From UBA1413 sp964349885 (lineage in GTDB: Bacteria > Bacteroidota > Bacteroidia > Bacteroidales > Prolixibacteraceae): a DNA stretch of 27,992 nt. Of this stretch, positions 15,884-24,126 are shown piece by piece (position 1 is the stretch's first letter; every line of letters begins with the position of its first letter). Made by a program: the position numbers and the translations under genes. The stretch lies in NCBI GenBank assembly GCA_964349885.1, contig CAYGIQ010000020.1:1-27992 (forward strand). Reading direction: 5' to 3'. The notes below the pieces were generated by a model. That model saw only the letters and a program-made list of their open reading frames with translations. It did not search any database and was not told where the DNA came from.

Positions 15884-16050
15884 TAAAATAACCTAAATCA
15901 TTCGGGAGAAACCGCCAAGGAGCTATTTTTTTTAGCTAATTTGCAGGGCTAATTCAAAGGGCTCGTCAAATTCGGATGCCGATGCACATTATGTGTAGAG
16001 GATTCGGATGGTTGATCTTGATTGGTTCCGAAAAAATTAATATTACTCCT

Positions 16051-17436
16051 ATGCATCGGTTTACACTATATTTCCTTACCCTGATTTTTACTGCAGGTAT
16101 TGTAAGCGCTTCAGAGGATAAGCTGGTTTACAAATTGAACATCAAGCAGGAGATTGCGCCTGCCGTATGGCGCCAAACTAAGCAGGCCTTTGCCGCCGCC
16201 GACAGCCTCGGTGCCGATTTGTTTCTTATCCATATGAATACCTATGGTGGAACGGTTCTGGATGCCGATTCTATCAGAACGAAAATATTGCAAAGCAAAA
16301 TTCCGGTAATTGTGTTTGTCGACAACAATGCTGCTTCGGCTGGTGCTTTGATATCGATTGCGGCCGACAGTATTTACATGCGTCCCGGTGGTAGCATCGG
16401 GGCTGCCACGGTTGTCAACCAAACGGGACAGGCAATGCCCGATAAGTACCAGTCTTATATGCGCTCCACCATGCGGGCAACTGCCGAGGCAAAAGGGAAG
16501 ATTGCCGTGGTTGAGCGTGGCGATACCGTGTGGAAGTGGCGCCGCGATCCGCTTATCGCAGAGGCTATGGTCGACCCTTCTGTGTATATTGCCGGCATTA
16601 TCGATACAGGTAAAGTTCTAACCTTTACACCGGCCGAGGCCATTCGTTATGGTTTTAGCGAAGGACTGGCTGAATCGGTCGAGGAAGTGCTTCAAAAAGT
16701 AGGTTTTGAAAATGCAACCATCGTAGAGTATAAACCCACATTTTTGGAACGGATCATTGGCTTTCTGGTACATCCCGTGGTCTCAGGGTTGCTGATTATG
16801 GCAATAATCGGAGGTATTTACTTTGAAATGCAAACGCCGGGCATTGGATTTGCATTGGGTGTTTCGGTTGTAGCTGCAGTTGCCTATTTTGCACCGCTGT
16901 ATCTCGAAGGTCTTGCCGAGCATTGGGAGGTGCTGATCTTTTTAGCAGGATTGATTCTGATTTTTATAGAGATATTTGCAATACCCGGATTTGGAGTTTC
17001 AGGAGTTATAGGTATTGTGCTGGCATTTACAGGCCTCACGCTAAGCCTGATCGATAACGTAGTATTCGATTTTCAGCATGTTGACCTTAGCCGGATCGGT
17101 ACAGCATTTATGACTGTATTTTTTGGCGTTTCTGGGGGTTTTTTACTCTCCTTATGGCTCAGTGGTCGTATTTTTGGTGCACAACATGGGCCATTCTCAA
17201 GACTTTCGCTTCAGCGAATACAGGATGTGGCCGAAGGATTTGTGAGCATCGATAATAGTTTGTTAATGCTGAAAGATAAAGTAGGTGTAGCGCATACAGT
17301 GCTGCGTCCTGGAGGCAAGGTTCTTGTCGACAACGAAATATACGATGCCATAACTTCAGGTGAGTTCATCGACCGGGGTACAGAGGTGAGGGTAATCAAA
17401 ATTGAAACTACCCAGCTTTATGTAGAAAAGGTTTAA
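16051..17436 (+). CDS. NfeD family membrane-bound ClpP-class serine protease
   Basis: A 461-residue protein in three parts. A signal peptide (residues 1-20) leads to a ClpP-like periplasmic protease domain (about 25-220): 'LIHMNTYGGTVLDADSIRTKIL', the candidate nucleophile S96 in 'NNAASAGALI', 'GGSIGAATVV' and a candidate base Lys in the 'DKYQSYMRSTMRATAEAKGK' helix. Four or five transmembrane helices follow (about 240-380), then a C-terminal OB-fold NfeD domain ('GKVGVAHTVLRPGGKVLV' and 'FIDRGTEVRVIKI'). Relatives cleave stomatin-like SPFH proteins in membrane quality control. In many genomes an SPFH/flotillin gene follows directly; here the next gene is convergent lysO, so the partner is elsewhere or absent. 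The ATG at 16051 immediately precedes the signal peptide and has CTCCT a few bases before it; the longer frame from 15976 adds unlikely residues. Confidence 0.88.
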   Translation: MHRFTLYFLTLIFTAGIVSASEDKLVYKLNIKQEIAPAVWRQTKQAFAAADSLGADLFLIHMNTYGGTVLDADSIRTKILQSKIPVIVFVDNNAASAGALISIAADSIYMRPGGSIGAATVVNQTGQAMPDKYQSYMRSTMRATAEAKGKIAVVERGDTVWKWRRDPLIAEAMVDPSVYIAGIIDTGKVLTFTPAEAIRYGFSEGLAESVEEVLQKVGFENATIVEYKPTFLERIIGFLVHPVVSGLLIMAIIGGIYFEMQTPGIGFALGVSVVAAVAYFAPLYLEGLAEHWEVLIFLAGLILIFIEIFAIPGFGVSGVIGIVLAFTGLTLSLIDNVVFDFQHVDLSRIGTAFMTVFFGVSGGFLLSLWLSGRIFGAQHGPFSRLSLQRIQDVAEGFVSIDNSLLMLKDKVGVAHTVLRPGGKVLVDNEIYDAITSGEFIDRGTEVRVIKIETTQLYVEKV

Positions 17437-17459
17437 GGGGCTCGTTGGCACATGCTCCT

Positions 17460-18059
17460 TTATTGCAGCAAAAAATTGATGATTATCGGCACCAAAAGGG
17501 ATAAAGCAAACCCGCTGAAGATGCTCATCAGCAAAAACTCCTTTCCACTATACTTTATAACTACCGGCAGGGTGGTGTCCATGGCAGTTGCACCGCCCGA
17601 AGCAATAACGGACAGAGGTCCAAAACGACTTGCCAGCAGGGGGGCAAGTGCCAAGGTGAAAATTTCCCTGATAACGTTGCTCAACAATGCTGTAATACCC
17701 AGCGTCTCGCTGTGCAGCTGAGCAATGAAGAGGGCTGAAAGGCTGTACCAGCCGAAGCCCGCTCCAACGGCCATCGACTCTCTGTGCGACACATCGGTAA
17801 GCAGCCACGAAGCAGCGGCAGCTCCCACAAGGGTGCCAAGGGCAACGCCTACCGGCACAAAAACAATCTTATAGTGGATGGCCCTCATTAAACGTATGAG
17901 ATTGCGGTCGGCTCCCAGTGAAATTCCAATCCAGAAAAGCAGAAGATAGAGCACTACGTTTCCTGCCTCGGGATGTAGGAAAATTGCTGGCAATAGATCT
18001 GCACTACCTACCAAAATGCCGGCAGCAAAGAAGATTAATATAATCAGACTATGCTTCAC
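17460..18059 (-). CDS. lysO: LysO family lysine exporter, C-terminal part
   Basis: A 199-residue membrane protein equivalent to the C-terminal two thirds of E. coli LysO (YbjE, 299 residues). About six helices are visible, with the conserved 'LFWIGISLGAD', 'GAGFGWYSLSALFIAQL', 'ALLSNVIREIFTLALAPLLA' and 'SGGATAMDTTLPVV'. LysO exports L-lysine and toxic analogues such as thialysine. The first part of the protein is encoded by the overlapping upstream gene. I choose the GTG at 18059, because it begins a typical helix ('VKHSLIILIFFAAG') and overlaps the upstream stop by 11 bases; the ATG at 18161 would prefix 34 residues antisense-like in composition. The two polypeptides probably assemble into one transporter. 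No frameshift is needed to explain the layout. Confidence 0.85.
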   Translation of the reverse strand: MKHSLIILIFFAAGILVGSADLLPAIFLHPEAGNVVLYLLLFWIGISLGADRNLIRLMRAIHYKIVFVPVGVALGTLVGAAAASWLLTDVSHRESMAVGAGFGWYSLSALFIAQLHSETLGITALLSNVIREIFTLALAPLLASRFGPLSVIASGGATAMDTTLPVVIKYSGKEFLLMSIFSGFALSLLVPIIINFLLQ

Positions 18060-18366
18060 GTGAGTCGGGGGATGATTTGTGTTTTTCGGGGGTATCAGAT
18101 TTTTGGAACATGTATCGGTAGAGTAGCCAACCTGCAGCAATGCTGCCTGCAATGGAGGCAACTGATATTACAATCGCATTAATTCCGATGTTCAAAAGGT
18201 TGGAAAGCAGGGTTTGGTTGGATCCGACCGATATACCCATCATAAACAGCAAGAGCCAGACCGTCCATGTGGTTAGTCTTTCTGTGGCCCATGCAATACT
18301 CCTTTTGTTGCGCAGCACGAAACCCAACAAAGCTCCTGATCCTAGCATCAAAACGACCATCTCCAT
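18049..18366 (-). CDS. LysO family transporter, N-terminal part
   Basis: A 105-residue protein matching the N-terminal DUF340 portion of LysO. Three helices are visible (about 3-17, 30-46 and 58-82), with 'RLTTWTVWLLLFMMGISVGSN' and the conserved N-x-x-x-x-G-x-x-A spacing after it. The motif 'FMMGISVGSN' here and 'FWIGISLGAD' in the downstream protein are related, consistent with the internal repeat of LysO. The hydrophilic tail (84-105) has no counterpart in fused versions. Separate small and large LysO genes are, as I recall, usual in Bacteroidales, so this is a natural split and not a broken gene. The patatin gene lies 78 bases upstream in the same direction. Confidence 0.82.
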   Translation of the reverse strand: MEMVVLMLGSGALLGFVLRNKRSIAWATERLTTWTVWLLLFMMGISVGSNQTLLSNLLNIGINAIVISVASIAGSIAAGWLLYRYMFQKSDTPEKHKSSPDSREA

Positions 18367-18444
18367 GGGCTAAAAATAGAGAATATTTAAGTGTGAAGCT
18401 ACCTCGCAAATGCAATCGATGGCGAAGTTCTGGAGTTCATCGTA

Positions 18445-19230
18445 TCAACAATTAGCGGAACAGGCTTTCTGTAAAAGTTTGATCTGTTTGGTGTCGAGCA
18501 ACTCTACAGCTTTATATCCAATTTCAAATGCCTCGTCGGCATGTCCAGCGTTTAGCAAGTCGAAGTCGGCCAAGGGTTGCGGTTCAATATAGACATCGGC
18601 ATGCTTCCGTGCTGTCTTAATCCGTGCGTGAATACTAACGTGAAAAGTGCGCACCACCATTTGAATCAGATTCTTAATCTCCACGGGGCGGTGCAGCGGG
18701 CTCACATTGGAAACCAAAAGACGATCGCATTTTCCCACCAAGGGCTCAATGGGAATGTTTTCGAGCATTCCGCCATCGCTGTACATTTTCCCATCAATCT
18801 GAACCGGAGCAAAGAGGATCGGAATTGACGACGAGGCGAGGAGAATCTGGGATAAATGGCCTTGTTGGAAATACTCCATACAGCCGTCGGTCATGTTGGT
18901 AGCTCCAACAATGAGCGGAATCGGTAACTCTTCCAACCGTTGAAAGGGGATGTAACGCTCCAGCACCGACTGAAGTCCGTCGAGTTTTAGCAATCCTGTA
19001 GTTGGAATGGTTAGGGCGGTATATTTAAAGAGGTTCCCCTTTTTTAGTATTGCATGGGTCTCTTTTGGCGAAATGCCAGCCGACAGGAAAGCCCCAGCTA
19101 TGGCACCCGCACTCACACCAGATATGATATCCGGTCGGATGCCTCGCTCTTCGAGTGCTTTTAGACATCCCAAATGGGCAAACCCACGTGATCCGCCGCC
19201 ACTTAAAACATATCCCAGACCGTAAGGCAT
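18445..19230 (-). CDS. Patatin-like phospholipase family protein (RssA-like)
   Basis: A 261-residue soluble serine hydrolase with the patatin Ser-Asp dyad. The oxyanion motif is 'GGGSRGFAHLGCLKALEERG' (residues 11-30), the nucleophile lies in G-V-S-A-G (about 38-42, Ser40) and the Asp in 'YSDGGMLENIPIEPL'. All catalytic elements are intact and the length suits the bacterial RssA/YlbK-like group. It should hydrolyse acyl esters of lipids or lysophospholipids at the cytoplasmic membrane face; the substrate is not defined by sequence. It starts 12 bases after the aminotransferase stop, so the two are co-transcribed, possibly with lysO downstream. Confidence 0.9.
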   Translation of the reverse strand: MPYGLGYVLSGGGSRGFAHLGCLKALEERGIRPDIISGVSAGAIAGAFLSAGISPKETHAILKKGNLFKYTALTIPTTGLLKLDGLQSVLERYIPFQRLEELPIPLIVGATNMTDGCMEYFQQGHLSQILLASSSIPILFAPVQIDGKMYSDGGMLENIPIEPLVGKCDRLLVSNVSPLHRPVEIKNLIQMVVRTFHVSIHARIKTARKHADVYIEPQPLADFDLLNAGHADEAFEIGYKAVELLDTKQIKLLQKACSANC

Positions 19231-19242
19231 CGAGTAAAAAGG

Positions 19243-20748
19243 TTATTCTATATAAGCACTACGGAAATAAGACCCACCGGGTGGAAGGTCAAACCATTGA
19301 TCGAGCATAGCATGACACTGCTCTATTGGATGATCCTTATGCCAAAAAAGATTACGGTGACCATCGTAACGGTATTGTTCTTTGAGCTTTGGCAGATTTT
19401 GAAGAATGTAGTGCAGTCCATCAATTATCAGGTCAACCTCGGCGTCGGTGGTTGTAGGGTGTAGCGACCACCGCACCCAGCCTGGTTTTTCAGAGAGATC
19501 GCCGTGGCTGATCATACTTGTTATTTCACGCGATTTTTCGTGTGATACCTCGAGTAAAAAATGTCCATAAGTGCCGGCACAGGCACATCCACCCCGAAGT
19601 TGCACTCCAAACAGATCGTTAAGCAACCTTACCAACAAATTGTAATGTACTCCCTCTATATAAAAGGATATAACCCCTAACCGTTGGCGAATGGAATCGG
19701 CCAAAATGTGAAGCCCCGGAATAGAGTCAAGACCTTTAAAAGCCCGTGCAAGAAGTTCCTCTTCCCGTTGTCGGATATTGTGGCATCCCATCTCCTGTTT
19801 GAGCCCAATGGCAAGTGCAGCCCTAATCGATTGAAGAAAGCCTGGTGTTCCGCCATCTTCGCGTTCTTCGATATTGTCGACATATTTGTATTCTCCCCAT
19901 GGGTTGGTCCAATCAACTGTGCCGCCACCCGGCTGGTCGGGCACATCGTTATGGTACATCGAGGCATCAAAGATTAAAACCCCGGGTGTTCCAGGGCCGC
20001 CTAAGAATTTGTGGGGAGAAAAGAGCACTGCATCAAGTTTCTGTTTTGGATTGACAGGGTGCATATCGATCGATTCGTAGGGAGCAGAAGCTGCAAAGTC
20101 GATAAAACAAACACCCCCATACTCGTGCATAATTTCGGCCAGTTCGTAATAAGGGGTCCGAACTCCGGTTACATTAGAACAGGAGGTAAAGGAACCAATT
20201 TTGAAATTACGGTCGCGGTATTTTTCAAGCGAAGCACGCAGGTTTTCAGGGGCAACCTCGAGGTTGGGACCAGGCTCCACCATCACCACATCGGCATTGG
20301 TTTCATACCAAGAGGTATGGTTTGAATGGTGTTCCATGTGGGTTATAAACACTACAGGTTTTTCGCGGTTATCGGGACAGTCTGTTGCTGGTTGACCTTG
20401 CTTTTTTAAGCCCAACATCCGCTGAAACTTGTTGATTACAGTGGTCATTCCAGAGCCTGCGGTTATGATAACATCGTTGGGACCCGCGTTGCAGTGCGCT
20501 TTAATGAGTTTGTGCGACAGGTGATAGGCATTGGTCATCAGCAAGCCCGTGTCGCTGGTTTCGGAGTGCGTATTCCCTATGTAAGGGGCTATTTCGTGCA
20601 ACATCTTCTCCTCGATTGGCGTATAAAGGCGACCACTGGCTATCCAGTCGGCATAAACAATCTTTTTTTTACCGAATGGGGTGTCAATCGTCTGGTCTGA
20701 TCCAACGATCTGTTTTCTAAATTGACTAAAATATTGCTCTAAGGTCAT
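19243..20748 (-). CDS. Class V aminotransferase-fold PLP enzyme (cysteine desulfurase-like)
   Basis: A 501-residue PLP-dependent enzyme of the class V fold, longer than IscS/SufS (about 400). Visible motifs: 'VYADWIASGRLYTPIEEKM' and 'GNTHSETSDTG' near the N-terminus, 'ITAGSGMTTVINKF' for phosphate binding, 'THMEHHSNHTSWYE' for ring stacking, 'VCFIDFAASAPYESID' with the PLP-nitrogen Asp, and 'FSPHKFLGGPGTPGVLIFD' with the Schiff-base Lys. 'LRGGCACAGTYGH' near residue 400 contains cysteines at about the place of the sulfur-accepting Cys in desulfurases, so cysteine desulfurase or selenocysteine lyase-like activity is possible. The extra 100 residues are mainly C-terminal. The ATG at 20748 is favoured over 20772 by family starts. 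No sulfur-transfer or Fe-S assembly genes are adjacent, so the role is unresolved. Confidence 0.85.
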   Translation of the reverse strand: MTLEQYFSQFRKQIVGSDQTIDTPFGKKKIVYADWIASGRLYTPIEEKMLHEIAPYIGNTHSETSDTGLLMTNAYHLSHKLIKAHCNAGPNDVIITAGSGMTTVINKFQRMLGLKKQGQPATDCPDNREKPVVFITHMEHHSNHTSWYETNADVVMVEPGPNLEVAPENLRASLEKYRDRNFKIGSFTSCSNVTGVRTPYYELAEIMHEYGGVCFIDFAASAPYESIDMHPVNPKQKLDAVLFSPHKFLGGPGTPGVLIFDASMYHNDVPDQPGGGTVDWTNPWGEYKYVDNIEEREDGGTPGFLQSIRAALAIGLKQEMGCHNIRQREEELLARAFKGLDSIPGLHILADSIRQRLGVISFYIEGVHYNLLVRLLNDLFGVQLRGGCACAGTYGHFLLEVSHEKSREITSMISHGDLSEKPGWVRWSLHPTTTDAEVDLIIDGLHYILQNLPKLKEQYRYDGHRNLFWHKDHPIEQCHAMLDQWFDLPPGGSYFRSAYIE

Positions 20749-20977
20749 ATTCCCCAATTCCCGGAGTACCATCTGTGGTAGTGCATGGAACCCCCATTAA
20801 TGACTAGCCGAAATTACATATTTATACTGAAAGTGGTTCGTTAATTAGAGCAACGGTGTCATTTAGTTTGCCTCTTGGTCAATTTTGCCGATCGATGGTC
20901 TTCAAATGGGCAAGTATATACCTTTATTGCGCATCTGGTGGTGACAAATCGTCAGGATGCATTGGGTGGCATGGGGT

Positions 20978-21006
20978 TTGACCTTCCACAAACGTTCTAA
21001 TATGTA
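20978..21006 (+). promoter_or_regulatory. Possible TTGACC-17-TATGTA promoter before htpG
   Basis: TTGACC and TATGTA are separated by 17 bases, ending 20 bases before the htpG ATG. This resembles the classic sigma-70 pattern and not the Bacteroidota TAnnTTTG form; no good TAnnTTTG match exists in 20749-21025. The match could be chance. The remainder of this 277-base divergent spacer shows no hairpin, repeat or small gene that I can support. Confidence 0.25.
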
Positions 21007-21025
21007 ACATTAAACTCTAAAAGAT

Positions 21026-23080
21026 ATGGCGAAAGGAAAAATTGGCGTTACAAGCGAAAATCTGTTTCCAATCATCAAGAAATTCCTCTATTCAGACCAC
21101 GACATTTTCCTGCGGGAGATTGTCTCCAATGCCGTTGATGCTACCCAAAAACTAAAGGTACTTGCTGCTAAAGGCGAATACAAAGTTGATATGTCGGCTG
21201 CGTCTGTAAGGGTTATAGTTGATAAGGAGGCCAAAACCTTGACGGTAAGCGATAGTGGACTTGGCATGACCTCAGAGGAGGTGAAACGGTATATTAATCA
21301 GATTGCTTTTTCAGGAGCGAATGAGTTCCTCGAAAAGTACAAAGATGATGTGAATGCAATTATTGGCCATTTTGGCTTGGGTTTCTACTCCTCTTTCATG
21401 GTTTCAGACAAGGTGGAAATCATAACCAAATCATGGCAGGAGGGTGCACAGGCAGTTCGATGGAGTTGCAAGGGAAACCCCGAGTATACCCTCGTCGATG
21501 CTGAAAGGGAAACGGTAGGTACCGATATTATAATGCACATTAACAGCGAATCGGAGGAGTTTCTCGAAGCGTCGAAAATAACCCAACTTCTGGAGAAGTA
21601 TTGCAAATTTCTTCCTATACCCATAGTTTTTGGCAAAAAGAAAACCTGGAAGGATGGCAAGGAAGTGGAAACCGACGAAGACAATCAAATCAACGATACA
21701 CAGCCTGCGTGGACACAAAAACCCACCGACTTAAAAGATGAGGACTACCTCTCCTTTTACCGGAAGTTGTATCCTATGGCCGACGATCCGCTGTTCAATA
21801 TCCATCTGAACGTCGACTACCCATTCAATTTAACGGGGATTCTCTATTTCCCCAAAATCAAAAATAACCTTGAGGTTCAGAAAAACAAAATTCAGCTTTA
21901 CAGCAATCAGGTTTTTGTAACCGACTCTGTCGAAGGTATTGTTCCCGAGTTTCTTACGCTGCTTCATGGGGTACTCGACTCACCCGACATTCCACTCAAT
22001 GTGTCGCGCTCTTATCTGCAGTCCGACTCCAATGTTAAAAAAATCAGCAGCCATATCTCCAAAAAGGTTTCCGATCGTTTGGGTCAGTTGTTCAAGGATA
22101 GTCGCGATGATTTTGAGAAAAAATGGGACGACCTCAAAATTTTCATTGAATATGGAATGCTCACCGACGAGAAGTTTTATGAGCGTTCTGAGGGTTTCCT
22201 GCTGTTAAAGAATACCGATGGGAAATATTTTACCGTTGAGGAGTATGATACATTGGTAAAGGAGCAACAAACCGACAAGGATAATCATCTGATTTATCTC
22301 TATACCAACCATCCCGATGAGCAGTTTGCATTTGTGGAGGCAGCTAAATCAAAAGGGTATGATGTGCTCATAATGGACGATGTGCTCACCACCCCAATGA
22401 TCAACAAGCTGGAGCAAAAATATACCGGCAAGCGGTTTGTAAGGGTCGATTCAGACGTGGCCGATCATTTGATTCGGAAAAGCGATAGCGATGGCTCTGA
22501 TCTTTCGTTTGAAGAAAAACAGGAAATTACCCCGCTTTTCGAAGCTGTAGCCCCCAAGAATGGTGGTATTAATTATATGGTTGATCTGAAGAATTTGGGT
22601 GAAAATAGTGCCCCAATGGTGATCACCCGCAGCGAATGGATGCGACGAATGAAAGATATGAGTCAATTTCAGGGGGGTATGAATTTCTACGGAGACCTTC
22701 CCGAAAGCCTTAACCTGGTAGTCAATACCGATCACCCTCTGGTTAAAAAGGTATTGGATCAGAAACAACATGAGTTGGGGGAGACATTACAGTCTTTGAG
22801 CACTGAACTTGAAATCGCAAAGGCCGACGTTGCAAAACTCGAAGCCGAACAGAAGGATATAAAGGCCGAAGAGGTTCCAACTGCCGATAAGGAACGGCTT
22901 GAATCATTGCAGAAAACGGTTTCTGAACTAGAGGAATCACGCCGTAAATCGCTTGCCGATTTTGGTAGCAACAACCCGCTGGCCCGTCAGATGGTCGATT
23001 TGGCCTTGCTGGCCAACGGCTTGTTAAAGGGCGCCGATCTCGATCGATTTGTAAAACGCAGTGTGGAGCTTATTCAATAA
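21026..23080 (+). CDS. htpG: Molecular chaperone HtpG (bacterial Hsp90)
   Basis: A 684-residue cytoplasmic ATP-dependent chaperone, longer than E. coli HtpG (624). The GHKL ATP site is intact: 'FLREIVSNAVDA', 'VSDSGLGMT' and 'GHFGLGFYSSFMVSDKVEI'. The middle domain shows 'NLTGILYFPK' and 'LPLNVSRSYLQ'-type elements ('IPLNVSRSYLQSDSNVKK', with the catalytic Arg). The C-terminal dimerisation region contains an additional charged, coiled-coil-like stretch at about residues 574-645 before the final 'NPLARQMVDLALLANGLL' helix, which accounts for the extra length. Bacteroidota HtpG proteins of this length are known, so the insertion is likely clade-typical. The gene is monocistronic, ending in a strong terminator shared with rpoD. 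Confidence 0.97.
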   Translation: MAKGKIGVTSENLFPIIKKFLYSDHDIFLREIVSNAVDATQKLKVLAAKGEYKVDMSAASVRVIVDKEAKTLTVSDSGLGMTSEEVKRYINQIAFSGANEFLEKYKDDVNAIIGHFGLGFYSSFMVSDKVEIITKSWQEGAQAVRWSCKGNPEYTLVDAERETVGTDIIMHINSESEEFLEASKITQLLEKYCKFLPIPIVFGKKKTWKDGKEVETDEDNQINDTQPAWTQKPTDLKDEDYLSFYRKLYPMADDPLFNIHLNVDYPFNLTGILYFPKIKNNLEVQKNKIQLYSNQVFVTDSVEGIVPEFLTLLHGVLDSPDIPLNVSRSYLQSDSNVKKISSHISKKVSDRLGQLFKDSRDDFEKKWDDLKIFIEYGMLTDEKFYERSEGFLLLKNTDGKYFTVEEYDTLVKEQQTDKDNHLIYLYTNHPDEQFAFVEAAKSKGYDVLIMDDVLTTPMINKLEQKYTGKRFVRVDSDVADHLIRKSDSDGSDLSFEEKQEITPLFEAVAPKNGGINYMVDLKNLGENSAPMVITRSEWMRRMKDMSQFQGGMNFYGDLPESLNLVVNTDHPLVKKVLDQKQHELGETLQSLSTELEIAKADVAKLEAEQKDIKAEEVPTADKERLESLQKTVSELEESRRKSLADFGSNNPLARQMVDLALLANGLLKGADLDRFVKRSVELIQ

Positions 23081-23094
23081 AGAAGGCTTTACCC

Positions 23095-23139
23095 AAAAAA
23101 CAGATCCGCACCGGCAATGCCGATGCGGATCTGTTTTTT
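23095..23139. terminator. Bidirectional rho-independent terminator between htpG and rpoD
   Basis: A long hairpin: 16-base complementary arms (23095-23110 and 23124-23139) made of an A-run, CAGATCCGCA and its complement and a T-run, continued by a second 4-base stem CGGC/GCCG around an AAT loop after a single C-A mismatch. Because both arms carry A/T runs it terminates on either strand, which fits two convergent genes ending at 23080 and 23162. Confidence 0.93.
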
Positions 23140-23161
23140 TATCCTTTATCAAATTACTGAT

Positions 23162-24022
23162 TTATCCAAGATAAGTTTTGAGTAGTTTGCTGCGAGATGT
23201 ATGCCGCAGTCGGCGAATTGCCTTCTCCTTAATCTGACGAACCCTTTCACGTGTTAGACCAAACCTTTCACCAATCTCTTCGAGGGTCATTTCCTGGCAA
23301 CCAATGCCAAAAAACAGCCTTACAATATCGCTTTCACGTTCGGTAAGGGTGGCCAGTGCACGATGAATTTCGCGGGTAAGCGACTCCATAATCAATGCCT
23401 TGTCGGCGTTGGGCGAATCGCTGTTAACCAATACGTCGAGCAAGCTGTTGTCTTCACCATCTACAAACGGAGCATCAACCGATACATGACGCCCTGATAC
23501 TCTGAGCGTGTCTGCGACTTTATCGGCCGGAAGATCGAGAGACTCGGCGAGCTCTTCGGCCGATGGCCTGCGCTCATGCTCTTGTTCAAATTTCGAAAAA
23601 GCTTTGTTGATTTTGTTGAGCGACCCAACCTGATTTAGCGGGAGACGTACAATACGCGATTGCTCGGCCAGTGCTTGCAAAATAGACTGACGTATCCACC
23701 AAACCGCATAGGAGATGAATTTGAATCCACGCGTTTCATCAAATTTTTCAGCCGCTTTTATCAAACCGAGGTTTCCCTCGTTGATCAAGTCGGGCAAACT
23801 AAGTCCTTGGTTCTGATATTGTTTCGCAACTGAAACCACAAATCGGAGGTTGGCTCTGGTCAACTTTTCAAGAGCAGATTGATCGCCCTTCTTTATGCGT
23901 TGCGCCAGTTCAACTTCTTCTTCTACGGTAATCAACTCTTCCTTGCCAATCTCCTGAAGGTATTTATCTAAAGAGGCACTTTCACGGTTAGTGATTGATT
24001 TTGTGATCTTTAGTTGTCTCAT
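23162..24022 (-). CDS. rpoD: Primary RNA polymerase sigma factor RpoD/SigA
   Basis: A 286-residue sigma-70 of the compact Bacteroidota form, lacking the long region 1.1 and the non-conserved insert of E. coli RpoD. Region 1.2 'SASLDKYLQEIGKEELIT', region 2 'NLRFVVSVAKQYQNQGLSLPDLINEGNLGLIKAAEKF' split over 2.1-2.2, region 2.3-2.4 'FKFISYAVWWIRQSILQAL', region 3 'KINKAFSKFEQEHERRPSAEELAE', and region 4 'LEEIGERFGLTRERVRQIKEKAIRRLR' as the helix-turn-helix for the -33 box. It directs core transcription from TAnnTTTG promoters, several of which occur in this window. It has its own -7 box (TATATTTG) and shares a terminator with htpG. Confidence 0.97.
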   Translation of the reverse strand: MRQLKITKSITNRESASLDKYLQEIGKEELITVEEEVELAQRIKKGDQSALEKLTRANLRFVVSVAKQYQNQGLSLPDLINEGNLGLIKAAEKFDETRGFKFISYAVWWIRQSILQALAEQSRIVRLPLNQVGSLNKINKAFSKFEQEHERRPSAEELAESLDLPADKVADTLRVSGRHVSVDAPFVDGEDNSLLDVLVNSDSPNADKALIMESLTREIHRALATLTERESDIVRLFFGIGCQEMTLEEIGERFGLTRERVRQIKEKAIRRLRHTSRSKLLKTYLG

Positions 24023-24043
24023 ATGTTGTTCTTAAAAAGTCTG

Positions 24044-24051
24044 CAAATATA
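24044..24051 (-). promoter_or_regulatory. Candidate -7 promoter element for rpoD
   Basis: The minus strand reads TATATTTG, matching TAnnTTTG, 21 bases before the start codon. No -33 TTG is found at normal spacing. A GGTTAA/TTAACC inverted repeat with a 7-base loop (24098-24116) lies further upstream, before the degP stop; it lacks a T-run and is not called as a terminator. Confidence 0.5.
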
Positions 24052-24126
24052 GTACAAATTCCAATAGGGCAGCAGGGACGTGTCAATGTAAATCCATGGT
24101 TAAAAATTAATTAACCTGTTTCACTG

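Noticed and set aside
15915..15960. AGCTA...TAGCT repeat and TAATTTG before the NfeD gene as a promoter/terminator
   Set aside because: The T-run has no stable stem, and TAATTTG has one base too few to match TAnnTTTG; too weak to list.
18060..18161. ATG start at 18161 for the second LysO gene
   Set aside because: The first 34 residues are proline- and polar-rich, overlap the N-terminal LysO gene by over 100 bases, and precede the natural first helix; the GTG at 18059 fits better.
17460..18366. LysO as a frameshifted pseudogene
   Set aside because: Both parts have sound starts and stops with a short coupling overlap, and split LysO is, as I recall, common in Bacteroidales.
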